A stretch of 54,750 nucleotides of DNA, from positions 1 to 54,750 of the IMG/VR virus record IMGVR_UViG_3300022924_000002; one strand, given 5' to 3'. Position numbers and translations under genes: made by a program. This document shows positions 46,288 through 54,628 of this stretch, one piece after another (the stretch's first letter is position 1; the number at the start of each line of letters is the position of its first letter). The notes beneath the pieces were generated by a model, which had not been told where the DNA came from, searched no databases, and saw only the letters and a list, made by a program, of their open reading frames with translations. Source of the DNA: a virus.

Positions 46288-49200
46288 TATTGCTGTGGTT
46301 TAAAAATTATTTCTGCTGATTCCTGTGTCATATCGTCCGCTGGGTTTGCTAATGTTACGGTTGAGAATATATATATTGGTTGTGTAAAATTTAAACCTGA
46401 AATAGTCGTTTTAGCACTTCCGTTTATTGCTTCATCAGTTGGCGCACTTGCGGCGGCGTTTGAGGCTGTAATAGCTCCTGATGCGTTTATAATCAAATCT
46501 CTGGTTATTTCATGAAACCTACCCGTTGCACTTGGTGTTATTCTTCCATACTGAGTAGATGGTAACGTGTTTGTATTACCTATATAGCACATTACGGCTT
46601 TAGTTCCGGCTACTCCTGTATTGCTAAATATAAATTTTACGGATAAGACTCCTGCACTTAATGTATTTGCAGGTATCGTGTGTACTTTAAGTATAGTTTG
46701 TGTAGATGTGCCTGTATAAGTAGCGGGTGCCGTATCTAATACTAATATTTTGGGGTAATTTGTAGCGCCTCCACCGCCGCCACCTGAAATAATTATATCC
46801 CCTGTGCCTTTAATCGATTGCCCGTTTATGGTTTTTAAAGGGTAATCATCATTAAATTCAGATAATTTAGTTTTAAAATTTTCTGCATAAACTAAATTAG
46901 AGGGGCTCCCAAGTGAGTAATACCCTGTAGTTGCGGCACCCTCGTTAACATAGGTAAACGTTTCATTGTTTGCAAAATCAGCCTTTATTTTAAGCAGTGA
47001 AGCTGTTGTTTCTGCTTCGGGGTTTAAATAAATAAAACCATCGTTAGTAATAGTATTGTCGTCTGTAATCCTAAACGGCACAGGCGTACTTGCCTCTACA
47101 AGTAAAGTGTTAGGGTCAAACCTTATTAAACTCCTGCTTTGATTTGCATTATTAGCTGCCGTGTGTATATAAATTTTGCCTCCAAAACATGTCATCCAAT
47201 GTGGATAAGGATAATTTGGAGAGCCTACGATATTAGAGTTTATTGTTTGCGTAGGTACTGAATTTAAAAATGTTTTTTTGGCTAAATCATAGGACGATAA
47301 ACCTATTTTACTTGTTCCTGCAGTAGTGTTTTGAATAGTAGGGACAAAAACTTTACCATTATAAACTACAAACGGGAAGTTTCTAAAAACCCTTTCATTT
47401 GCTCCTGGATTATTAGCTGTAAATAGAACTTCAGGATCATCTAAGTTTTCACCAATCCTTAAAAATTTAGCTGCTACAGTGTTGCTTGTGGATAAAAAAT
47501 AAATGTTTCCATCATGAACTTGTGCATTTTGAACGCTACCTATAAAATCTGATGTCGTAGGCAGGCTTGTGGTTTTTATTTGAGAAAGGTTAAAAGGATT
47601 TATTTTTATTATTTGAGTTGGTACAGATGGCGTTTGTTGTGTTGCTCTACATACAAAATAATAAAATCCTCTTGTGTATCCTGCTAATTGTATTTTGCTT
47701 GGCTCATTGTTATTATCTCGTAATATATCTGGCAATTCTTTAAATTCAGAGCTATCTATAGTGAATACATTATCATTTATGTAGCCTCCTTTCAATGTTA
47801 AAATAAATAAATTTCCTGTTGTACCTGTTAGCTGCCCTGATAATATTATTGTGTTTTTATCAACTATTTCAATACCGTTAGTAGAGAATATCTTACCATC
47901 AACAAAATCAGGTATATAAGGAGATAAATCAAATGTTCTATAAGTGTCTGTTTTATAAGTTAAGTAACGACCTCTTATTGTAGGGTCTGATTGATATGTG
48001 CATGCTATATAAAAATCATCTGGTATATCTGTGTGTCCTGTGATTTTATCTAAAACGAACCCTGTTTGGGTAAATTGCGTTCTATCGGCACTATCGTTAT
48101 TGAATTCAACAGGGCTTTTTATACCTCTTGATTGCGGATAAGTAGAGGCTACCACTATTTCACTTGCACTAACATTTATAGTAGACGATCCATTGTTGTT
48201 TTCGCCATACAAAAAAGCCCCTGTGGAATCTACGGATACATAGCTTTTATTGTTATCCTCGTCATTTACCTTAAGTACAAGTCCGTGAGCGTCACCATCA
48301 TTTATAAATTCTATATCCCCAGTAACAGGATTACCCTCTGTAGTGCCTGTAAGTGGTATAAACTGATCGCTTAAAGCCTCTATGGGGTCTATATTCCCAT
48401 TCACGTCTGCTTCAACTCCTAATACAGTAAGAGGGCTATATTTATTATTAACCTTAAATGTAGGGTCTGTTATAGTTAGATTTAATTCATCATTAAAACT
48501 AAAGATTGCTTCATCGCCTGAATTACCACCTTTAAATATAGCGGCTCTTTCGTTATCAAATATGATGTCGTTATCATTACCTGTATGATTACCATTTCCT
48601 AAAACACTTTCCAGATTTTGAGCAGGCGTAACGCCGCTATTAGTACTGGCTGCAAAATCCCCTGATACCAACTGCGTTCCAGAACCTCCGTAAATCCCAT
48701 TTGTACCAATAAACTGCACTAAATATAAAACACTATCTTGTGTATAACTGAAATAGTAAACTAAATTATCATTAGATAAATCCCTGATTACGCTATTTGC
48801 TGCCGCTACATAATCCCCCGTTGGCAGATTACCTAAGGATATAGTCTGTGTGTTAGGGTCGTTTGATATATCTGTATTTGTCAGTGAATTAGGCGCACCA
48901 ATTAAAGTGAACATTGGGGCTGTTGTTGCTGTTCCTGTAGGGCTAAAACCTGAACTATTACCCCATGTGCCGGTACCGCCTATAAACGCGTAGGTGTATT
49001 TTTTACTACTCCCATTAGCTAAATTCTCTGTAACTATTATATATACAGGTTTAGTAGTTTCTGTAACCGTAAATGAACCTGATGGAATCCTATTGTTTTG
49101 GTTTACAAAGGTGTGTATAGCGCCTACAGTAACATCAAATGGAGCTGTATAGTTAACAAATAAGCCAGTATGATTTATATCCGAACCACCAATTACTGAC

Positions 49201-49445
49201 CATGTATTTGTAGGTTCATCATACAGGTATAATTTACCTGGTGTTGCGGTAACTTTACACGTCAAGCCATCCACCTTATTATGTATGTTTTGTAAATCAG
49301 CAACTGTAGCTACTGTATTTTCTCTATCATCTAAATGCTGGTTATCCTGTAAATGAAAACCAGTAGGTATATTAACGCCGCCTGTTTGCTGCTGCCCAAA
49401 ACATAAACCAGTTAATAGTAGTATTAAATAAAAATATTTTTTCAT
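46287..49445 (-). CDS. Large fibre-like adhesin with signal peptide (1052 aa)
   Basis: The protein starts with a signal peptide (MKKYFYLILLLTGLCFGQQ), followed by fibre-type beta segments (residues about 30-470), a central repetitive region of six or seven blade-like units (about 470-830, with repeated FNP, GKVF, YNG and FGGKIYIH patterns) that looks like a beta-propeller, and a C-terminal fibre domain beginning with the INGQSIKGTGDI motif that marks phage tail fibres. It probably binds a host surface glycan or protein. Its stop is coupled to the 154-residue gene. Confidence 0.75.
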   Translation of the reverse strand: MKKYFYLILLLTGLCFGQQQTGGVNIPTGFHLQDNQHLDDRENTVATVADLQNIHNKVDGLTCKVTATPGKLYLYDEPTNTWSVIGGSDINHTGLFVNYTAPFDVTVGAIHTFVNQNNRIPSGSFTVTETTKPVYIIVTENLANGSSKKYTYAFIGGTGTWGNSSGFSPTGTATTAPMFTLIGAPNSLTNTDISNDPNTQTISLGNLPTGDYVAAANSVIRDLSNDNLVYYFSYTQDSVLYLVQFIGTNGIYGGSGTQLVSGDFAASTNSGVTPAQNLESVLGNGNHTGNDNDIIFDNERAAIFKGGNSGDEAIFSFNDELNLTITDPTFKVNNKYSPLTVLGVEADVNGNIDPIEALSDQFIPLTGTTEGNPVTGDIEFINDGDAHGLVLKVNDEDNNKSYVSVDSTGAFLYGENNNGSSTINVSASEIVVASTYPQSRGIKSPVEFNNDSADRTQFTQTGFVLDKITGHTDIPDDFYIACTYQSDPTIRGRYLTYKTDTYRTFDLSPYIPDFVDGKIFSTNGIEIVDKNTIILSGQLTGTTGNLFILTLKGGYINDNVFTIDSSEFKELPDILRDNNNEPSKIQLAGYTRGFYYFVCRATQQTPSVPTQIIKINPFNLSQIKTTSLPTTSDFIGSVQNAQVHDGNIYFLSTSNTVAAKFLRIGENLDDPEVLFTANNPGANERVFRNFPFVVYNGKVFVPTIQNTTAGTSKIGLSSYDLAKKTFLNSVPTQTINSNIVGSPNYPYPHWMTCFGGKIYIHTAANNANQSRSLIRFDPNTLLVEASTPVPFRITDDNTITNDGFIYLNPEAETTASLLKIKADFANNETFTYVNEGAATTGYYSLGSPSNLVYAENFKTKLSEFNDDYPLKTINGQSIKGTGDIIISGGGGGGATNYPKILVLDTAPATYTGTSTQTILKVHTIPANTLSAGVLSVKFIFSNTGVAGTKAVMCYIGNTNTLPSTQYGRITPSATGRFHEITRDLIINASGAITASNAAASAPTDEAINGSAKTTISGLNFTQPIYIFSTVTLANPADDMTQESAEIIFKPQQ

Positions 49446-49446
49446 A

Positions 49447-50331
49447 TTAGTTAGGTATTGCGAGTTTATAGGTTATGTTAGTTAAAGTTTTTAAGTTACG
49501 GCTTCGGTATAAATAAACAGTTCCAGTTGTTGTGCCGTCGGCTAACGTTAAACTGAAACTACGTGTATAAAACTCACTTATACCATCACCGAAAGCTCCT
49601 GATGTTTGTAAAAAATTATTACCATCATAAACACGTGCCGCAGCATTATTACTAATTAAATAAACGTATTGCGCTGATGGATTTACTATTTTTTGCAATG
49701 ATGGTGATGCCTGCACAAATTTTTCTAATCCTGCCGATGCTATACCTGCGTATGTAGTAAAATCAGTCGCTGTGCTTACTCCTATCCATTGCGGTACATA
49801 GGTTGTATAGGTAGCGGTTTTACTTTCGTTAGTACTCACACCGTTTCGGGTGTACGTCATAGACAACGTATACGCTGTAGTATTCGATTTATTACCACCC
49901 GAAATAGTTACATTACCGGCATTTACATTAGACAAAACAGATCCTATGCCTTGATTAATTGAGGCTGCTGTATAAACGTCCTGATTACTGGTTATATTAT
50001 AGGTTAGTGTTATAGCTGTTGATACTCCGCGTTCGCCCGCTGTAGGTAAAACCGATATACTTGATGTAGAGTTTCGGTAAATTAAAGCTGCTAAAGCCTC
50101 ACATTGCTCTGGAGTAAATGAGCATGAGCCGCCGCCACCCCCGCTGCCGCCGAACATCGACCAATCGGCTTCAACGATTCTGCCGCCTACACGTTGTTTT
50201 ACTATCGGAATGTATGCTGTTGTATCGGATGCCTGCAACATAACACGCGTCATGCGCACAATACCGGTAAGGTCTTGCGCCTGTAATCCTAAACTGATAA
50301 ACAGCATTATTATTAATATTTTAAATTTCAT
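49447..50331 (-). CDS. Fibre/baseplate-associated protein with signal peptide (294 aa)
   Basis: The signal peptide MKFKILIIMLFISLGLQAQ is followed by a small N-terminal region, a Gly-rich hinge (FGGSGGGGGS) and two beta-rich domains. This Gly-rich hinge and the following CSFTPEQCEALA segment are typical of fibre and baseplate extensions in Bacteroidota phages. It ends 1 base before the 1052-residue gene. Confidence 0.65.
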   Translation of the reverse strand: MKFKILIIMLFISLGLQAQDLTGIVRMTRVMLQASDTTAYIPIVKQRVGGRIVEADWSMFGGSGGGGGSCSFTPEQCEALAALIYRNSTSSISVLPTAGERGVSTAITLTYNITSNQDVYTAASINQGIGSVLSNVNAGNVTISGGNKSNTTAYTLSMTYTRNGVSTNESKTATYTTYVPQWIGVSTATDFTTYAGIASAGLEKFVQASPSLQKIVNPSAQYVYLISNNAAARVYDGNNFLQTSGAFGDGISEFYTRSFSLTLADGTTTGTVYLYRSRNLKTLTNITYKLAIPN

Positions 50332-50341
50332 ATTTTTAATT

Positions 50342-51199
50342 TTAAGTTATATAATCGGGATCCGTAGTGAATGGTTGGTATAATATGATATGCCCGTCAG
50401 CGAAACTATCAAGTGAATTAACGTCGCCACCATTCCATCTACCACTTAACATAAATGCTATCCTGCCGTAAGGGTATTCAGGATTGCCTACCGAATATGG
50501 TAGTATAAACCATTTCGATATTAAGTCCCCTGGCTGCATCGAATATTCTTCTAAATTACCTGTAGGTGGATTGCCTGCCGTCCAGTTGTAACCTTTATAA
50601 TCTATACGTATCTCGTTGAATGCAGGCGGTCGGTTTATAATATTGTTTATGCTCGACTGTACCAAACCAATACTGCTGCCATCAGGATTTATCTGGCTGC
50701 TGCTTAAAATGTACTGATTAGGCTGTAATGTACCGCCCAGCCAATTCTCTAAATCCTGTAATTTTATACTCATTAAAGGATTAGCCATCGATTTAACATA
50801 CAAGCCATCGATGTATAGTAGCTGACCTGTTCTGCCTGTGAACGATGGTATCTGAACGTCGATAAGTTCCTTAAATTCATCTACCCCGCCTGAACCACTT
50901 CCGCTACCACCCGAAACTGTATCTTTAAAAAACCCCTGCGCTATTAAATAACCCTGTAATATCTCGGCACTTACAGGATTAACCATGTTGTTGCCTGGAT
51001 CTGTTTGGTCATAATACGATATGTTTCCATAATATACGCTCGGTAATATTATTGCGCCGGTAATAGTATTTATAGTAATGAAATTACCATTACGATTTCC
51101 TGTGTATGCGTTAGCATCCCGTGTTCCCGGTTCATCATTCAATACATACACCCAATGATTAGCTGATTTACGGGTAATTATTAATCTGTCTACCTGCAT
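50342..51199 (-). CDS. Baseplate or fibre-anchor protein (285 aa)
   Basis: The protein has no signal peptide. An N-terminal beta domain (MQVDRLIITRKSANHWVYVL), a Gly/Ser linker (VSGGSGSGSGGVDEF) and a C-terminal domain with RTGQLLYIDGLYVKS suggest a baseplate or fibre-attachment protein. It follows the 455-residue baseplate gene by 4 bases. Confidence 0.65.
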   Translation of the reverse strand: MQVDRLIITRKSANHWVYVLNDEPGTRDANAYTGNRNGNFITINTITGAIILPSVYYGNISYYDQTDPGNNMVNPVSAEILQGYLIAQGFFKDTVSGGSGSGSGGVDEFKELIDVQIPSFTGRTGQLLYIDGLYVKSMANPLMSIKLQDLENWLGGTLQPNQYILSSSQINPDGSSIGLVQSSINNIINRPPAFNEIRIDYKGYNWTAGNPPTGNLEEYSMQPGDLISKWFILPYSVGNPEYPYGRIAFMLSGRWNGGDVNSLDSFADGHIILYQPFTTDPDYIT

Positions 51200-51203
51200 A
51201 ATA

Positions 51204-52571
51204 TTAAGTTAAGGGTACTGTTAATGAAAGCGTATTTGATACCAACCCATAAGGATCGTATACCACGCGAACCTGGAAAACATTATTATCCCCGCTTGTT
51301 GCATAGGTCTGTATAACCTGCGGCGATGTTGCGGCTCCAAAATATCTGTTTTGCCAAGAACCTGTACCGCTGTCGAAATACTGAATATTAAATCCAGTCC
51401 CCGGAGCAGGCGTGAAATTAGCGTTGAAATAAACAGTAATATTTACAGGCGAACCATTGAATTTAGCATCCTGAGTTTGTAACTGTGTTAAATTGATAAC
51501 AAACGGTTCTAACTGTAACACGTTTGAACGCGTACCTGTCACAGGGTCGTAAACACTATAGTAAAATCCTGCATTTATGTGATCAGGAACTCCTACTATA
51601 TTTTCAGGAAAAGACGTGTTACTAACACTCATTGTATCACTCCACGTCACGCCATCGATACTCCATTGAAATTGAAGTATATCAGGATTAAATCCTACCT
51701 GCTCGTGGGCATACTGAACTACATTCTGATTTAAAGATTCTACACTCGATAAAATTATCTCGTATACCGGTAAAGGCGGATCAGGTGGTATCGGCGGCAC
51801 ATAATTAGGATCGTATACATCGAACGGATCACGTAAAAGTAAAACCTCTGATTCTATAAAATTCTCGCGCCCCTCGGTATCAGGTGTTTCAGGTGCTTCT
51901 TTCAGGTCGGTCGCCTGTAAATCTACATATACATATTGATTTCTGAATATTTCCTTAAAACGCTCGAAAACCTCAATATCGATTACCCCTGTTTGCCAGC
52001 GTTCGTATTTACTAATTTGGCTAACGCGATTGGTTTCTTTACCGCTGCCGATTTGTTTATAATTAACTAAAGTGAGGTCTGATTTTTTCTGCCTGAACCA
52101 AATGAATAGCTGTGTAGACAGCATAGTGTCGTCTACGTTGTTTCGGTAATCTATTCGGGTAGTATATTCGGCGTTGTCCTGCGTTAAATAAAATGGCGTG
52201 CTGAATATAGAGCCTGCAGCCTGCCGAAACTCAATATATACAGGCTGTAAACCAAAATCTAAATCCGTAATTGGCATAAATGACCAATCTACTTGCGGTA
52301 AACCTGTAAGGTAGTCATTAAACGTCTGGATTATCTCAAAGCACTCTACAGGTATAAATGCAAGGGCATTGCCGCATATATCCCGTAAAACAGCATCGTT
52401 AATTTCCAGTTCGATACCATCAGGCGCATAGGTGCGCTGAATATACCTGTATGTCGTTGTTGGTAACAGCTGCACGCCCTCAAAACAGTATATATCCATA
52501 AACGGACTGTTACGGTAGTACATAGCCTCGTCAAGGGTGTTGTATAACGATATGAATGTGGGTTGCTGCAT
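51204..52571 (-). CDS. Baseplate/tail protein (455 aa)
   Basis: On the circular map this is the next virion gene after the 884-residue baseplate protein. N-terminal 220 residues are alpha/beta; two C-terminal beta domains after the proline-rich linker PNYVPPIPPDPPLP (about residue 255) look Ig-like or fibronectin-like. No signal peptide. It probably connects the tail tip with the fibre proteins encoded next. Confidence 0.7.
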   Translation of the reverse strand: MQQPTFISLYNTLDEAMYYRNSPFMDIYCFEGVQLLPTTTYRYIQRTYAPDGIELEINDAVLRDICGNALAFIPVECFEIIQTFNDYLTGLPQVDWSFMPITDLDFGLQPVYIEFRQAAGSIFSTPFYLTQDNAEYTTRIDYRNNVDDTMLSTQLFIWFRQKKSDLTLVNYKQIGSGKETNRVSQISKYERWQTGVIDIEVFERFKEIFRNQYVYVDLQATDLKEAPETPDTEGRENFIESEVLLLRDPFDVYDPNYVPPIPPDPPLPVYEIILSSVESLNQNVVQYAHEQVGFNPDILQFQWSIDGVTWSDTMSVSNTSFPENIVGVPDHINAGFYYSVYDPVTGTRSNVLQLEPFVINLTQLQTQDAKFNGSPVNITVYFNANFTPAPGTGFNIQYFDSGTGSWQNRYFGAATSPQVIQTYATSGDNNVFQVRVVYDPYGLVSNTLSLTVPLT

Positions 52572-52658
52572 AGTATAAACGTTCGGGTGTAAATATACCG
52601 AATAAAAAGATATGTAAAAAATAAATTAAATTATGTGTACGTAATTAAAATAAAGGTG

Positions 52659-52666
52659 TATATTTG
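52659..52666 (+). promoter_or_regulatory. Promoter -7 box of the lipoprotein cassette
   Basis: TATATTTG lies 17 bases before the ATG at 52683. The -33 region is not clearly TTG. It would drive the plus-strand cassette that continues across the map join to 572. Confidence 0.55.
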
Positions 52667-52682
52667 TGAAAAATAAAACGAT

Positions 52683-52850
52683 ATGAAATTAAAGTTATTT
52701 ATAATAAGTATTTTTATTTTCCTATGCCTTAGCTGCGAAAAACTAAGCAGCGGAACAGTAGTAGGTAAATCTCATAGAGATGCATATTCTTATACTACTA
52801 TGATTTGGCATAGTATGGGTAAATCAGGTGGATTTTTTACCCCCCCATAG
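52683..52850 (+). CDS. Lipoprotein, zero frame ends at a C7 run (55 aa)
   Basis: A lipoprotein signal MKLKLFIISIFIFLCLSC with an LSC lipobox is followed by a short mature region that stops right after seven C (52840-52846). A -1 shift within the C-tract, where the zero frame reads C CCC CCA, joins it to 47 further codons with good coding character. The tract is striking in such an AT-rich genome and could give phase-variable expression. The intact form would be a 102-residue lipoprotein, a common type of superinfection exclusion factor. Confidence 0.55.
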   Translation: MKLKLFIISIFIFLCLSCEKLSSGTVVGKSHRDAYSYTTMIWHSMGKSGGFFTPP

Positions 52851-52990
52851 TTCACTATGTCCCAGAAAGATGGAGTATAAAAATTAAAGGTAAGTTAAGA
52901 AATGGAGACTATACTACTCAAAGCATTACTGTCTCTGAAAGTGAATGGGATAGTTTTGATATAGGTAATGAAATAAAAATAAACAAATAA
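52847..52990 (+). other. Second-frame continuation of the lipoprotein
   Basis: The frame reads IVHYVPERWSIKIKGKLRNG and continues as a small beta domain ending in IKINK before the TAA at 52988-52990. No start codon precedes it, so it depends on a shift at the C7 tract. The next ATG follows immediately at 52991. Confidence 0.55.
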
Positions 52991-53131
52991 ATGAAAAAAA
53001 ACCCAAAAAACGCCGGACGTAAAGAAGGCTTCGGAGAGCCTACCAAACCACAAACATTCCGCTTACCGGTATCGAGGGCAGCGCATATATCAGTATTGTT
53101 TAACAGGTATTTAAATAAGTTTAAGAAATGA
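52991..53131 (+). CDS. Small basic AGR-type protein (46 aa)
   Basis: The sequence MKKNPKNAGRKEGFGEPTKP followed by a QTFRLPVSRAA helix start is the pattern of small proteins with a basic AGR leader and a short helical DNA-contact segment, related in type to the gene at 24260. The stop overlaps the next ATG (ATGA). Confidence 0.6.
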   Translation: MKKNPKNAGRKEGFGEPTKPQTFRLPVSRAAHISVLFNRYLNKFKK

Positions 53132-53421
53132 ATGCAGAAAAAACATTAATACGCCCTGATGGTAGTAAGATAAAAATATCGGTAAGTATTAGTATTGATA
53201 GTTTTAATTCTTATACTAATATTTTTATATACAAATGCGAAAAAGGTAAACGTAAATTTATTTCTGTTTGCGATTCAGACAGTTATTCTTATAGAGCATT
53301 AAGCATCGATGAGAGACGGAAAAACCTATTAGACCAACAATTAAAAATAGTTAATTCTGAGGAGATAAATTCGGTTTACAGAGAATGCTTAGAGAGTATT
53401 TTTAATAAAATAAAAATTTAA
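53128..53421 (+). CDS. Hypothetical protein (97 aa)
   Basis: The alpha/beta protein begins MNAEKTLIRPDGSKIKISVS and ends with a Lys/Ile helix. It is coupled to the preceding gene by overlapping codons and is part of the lipoprotein cassette. No family is recognised. Confidence 0.6.
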   Translation: MNAEKTLIRPDGSKIKISVSISIDSFNSYTNIFIYKCEKGKRKFISVCDSDSYSYRALSIDERRKNLLDQQLKIVNSEEINSVYRECLESIFNKIKI

Positions 53422-53424
53422 GAA

Positions 53425-53760
53425 ATGAATACAACAGAAAATAATAAACTAATCTCGGAGTTTATGGGTTACGATGGGCAGCATGAGGAATGGTGCGGAA
53501 ACAATGTAATAGAGTACGATACTTTTTTAGAGTGTAATCAAGGTCGTCCGTATAATCCAGATATTAAATGGGATGATCTAATGCCTGTAATAGAGAAAAT
53601 AGAATCTTTGGGTTATAAGTTTCAGATATGCAGGCATCGCGCGCAGATATATCTTGATGATGGTTTTAATTCGCCCGCATTATGTGATTCAAAATCGGAA
53701 ACAAAAATACAAGCCGCCTATGCTGCTGTAGCGGATTTCATTAAAAATTATAAATCTTAA
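53425..53760 (+). CDS. Phage protein of the BPABA-like type (111 aa)
   Basis: The protein has ISEFMGY near the start and WDDLMPVIEKIESLGYKFQI in the middle, ending with a helical AAYAAVADFIKNY. This order (small N-terminal motif, W-x-LMPVIEKIESLGY, C-terminal AVVEFIKWYN-like helix) is a recurring Bacteroidota phage family of the phage ABA sandwich type. The function is unknown. Confidence 0.7.
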   Translation: MNTTENNKLISEFMGYDGQHEEWCGNNVIEYDTFLECNQGRPYNPDIKWDDLMPVIEKIESLGYKFQICRHRAQIYLDDGFNSPALCDSKSETKIQAAYAAVADFIKNYKS

Positions 53761-53764
53761 AGTT

Positions 53765-53932
53765 ATGGCTAAGTATCAGATAAACATTCAAGGCAGAATT
53801 GAAAACATAACGCCTAATAAGATTAGACAGTTAATGAAAGATAATCCTAATTCTCAAATAAGGGTTTCTATAATGAGCAACATGCCTTTAAAACTCCATA
53901 ATGAAATAGCCGAACATAATAAAAAAATATAG
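53765..53932 (+). CDS. Small protein (55 aa)
   Basis: MAKYQINIQGRIENITPNKI onward gives a short strand, helix and basic C-terminus. It follows the preceding gene by 4 bases and is coupled closely to the next. No family is recognised. Confidence 0.55.
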   Translation: MAKYQINIQGRIENITPNKIRQLMKDNPNSQIRVSIMSNMPLKLHNEIAEHNKKI

Positions 53933-53934
53933 CT

Positions 53935-54054
53935 ATGATAACTATTGAAATAACCCAAACCCACCCCGACCCAAATTACGCACTACCTTTAAGTAATTTA
54001 TTTACAGATTACGGGGAAAATCCTAACTACGAAAAAATAATAAATTTAGAATAA
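53935..54054 (+). CDS. Very small protein (39 aa)
   Basis: The peptide MITIEITQTHPDPNYALPLS onward is acidic and Pro/Asn-rich. It sits 2 bases after the preceding gene and 1 base before the next, so coding is plausible by spacing. No family. Confidence 0.45.
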   Translation: MITIEITQTHPDPNYALPLSNLFTDYGENPNYEKIINLE

Positions 54055-54055
54055 A

Positions 54056-54232
54056 ATGGGAAAAACAGAAACCTTAGCGTGCGGAACTTGTAAAGCAGTA
54101 TACGCAGCAAACGCAAATCCTGAAAAAGATAAAAAGTGGCATAAAAATATAGAAAAAGCTACGTCAAAAGGAGATATACACGAAACTGGATTAAATTCCT
54201 ATGATGTAGAATTTGGAGATTGTAAATGTTAA
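54056..54232 (+). CDS. Small cysteine-containing protein (58 aa)
   Basis: The protein has an N-terminal CGTC pair (residues 9-12) and a C-terminal CKC, which together could hold a metal ion. The body is basic and helical. It is closely spaced within the plus cassette. No family is recognised. Confidence 0.6.
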   Translation: MGKTETLACGTCKAVYAANANPEKDKKWHKNIEKATSKGDIHETGLNSYDVEFGDCKC

Positions 54233-54250
54233 TTATTAAAAATTAAAATT

Positions 54251-54628
54251 ATGAAATACCTATTATTAATTGCCTTAGCCGCGATGTATTCGTGCAAAGA
54301 TTCTAAAATAGAAAAACTATCTGTAAAATTAGCTTATGAGCCGCCTGTAGCGAATACTTTTAAATTGGATTTATATAAGCACGAAGCAGATAGCATAAAA
54401 TCGGTAGTTCAGTACCATTTTGATAAATGCCAAGATATAGTTTTATTTGAGCAGCCTGTACTTGAAGCTAAAGCAAGGTCAGGAAATTATGAAAGGGATG
54501 ATATTCTGGCAGAAAATACGAAGTTAAACAGGACTTATAAAAAACACGATAGGCAAGCTAAGTTAAATTTAGCATTACTTAAAAAATATACGGATTCTGT
54601 AGATATTGAACTTAAAAAACTAAAATAA
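54251..54628 (+). CDS. Lipoprotein with helical domain (125 aa)
   Basis: A short lipoprotein signal MKYLLLIALAAMYSC ends in the lipobox Cys15. The mature protein is helical with many charged residues and an AENTKLNRTYKKHDRQAK coiled segment. It lies 18 bases after the 58-residue gene and its stop is 7 bases before the 55-residue gene that continues at 13 after the join. A surface-exposed helical lipoprotein from a phage cassette fits superinfection exclusion (inference). Confidence 0.65.
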   Translation: MKYLLLIALAAMYSCKDSKIEKLSVKLAYEPPVANTFKLDLYKHEADSIKSVVQYHFDKCQDIVLFEQPVLEAKARSGNYERDDILAENTKLNRTYKKHDRQAKLNLALLKKYTDSVDIELKKLK

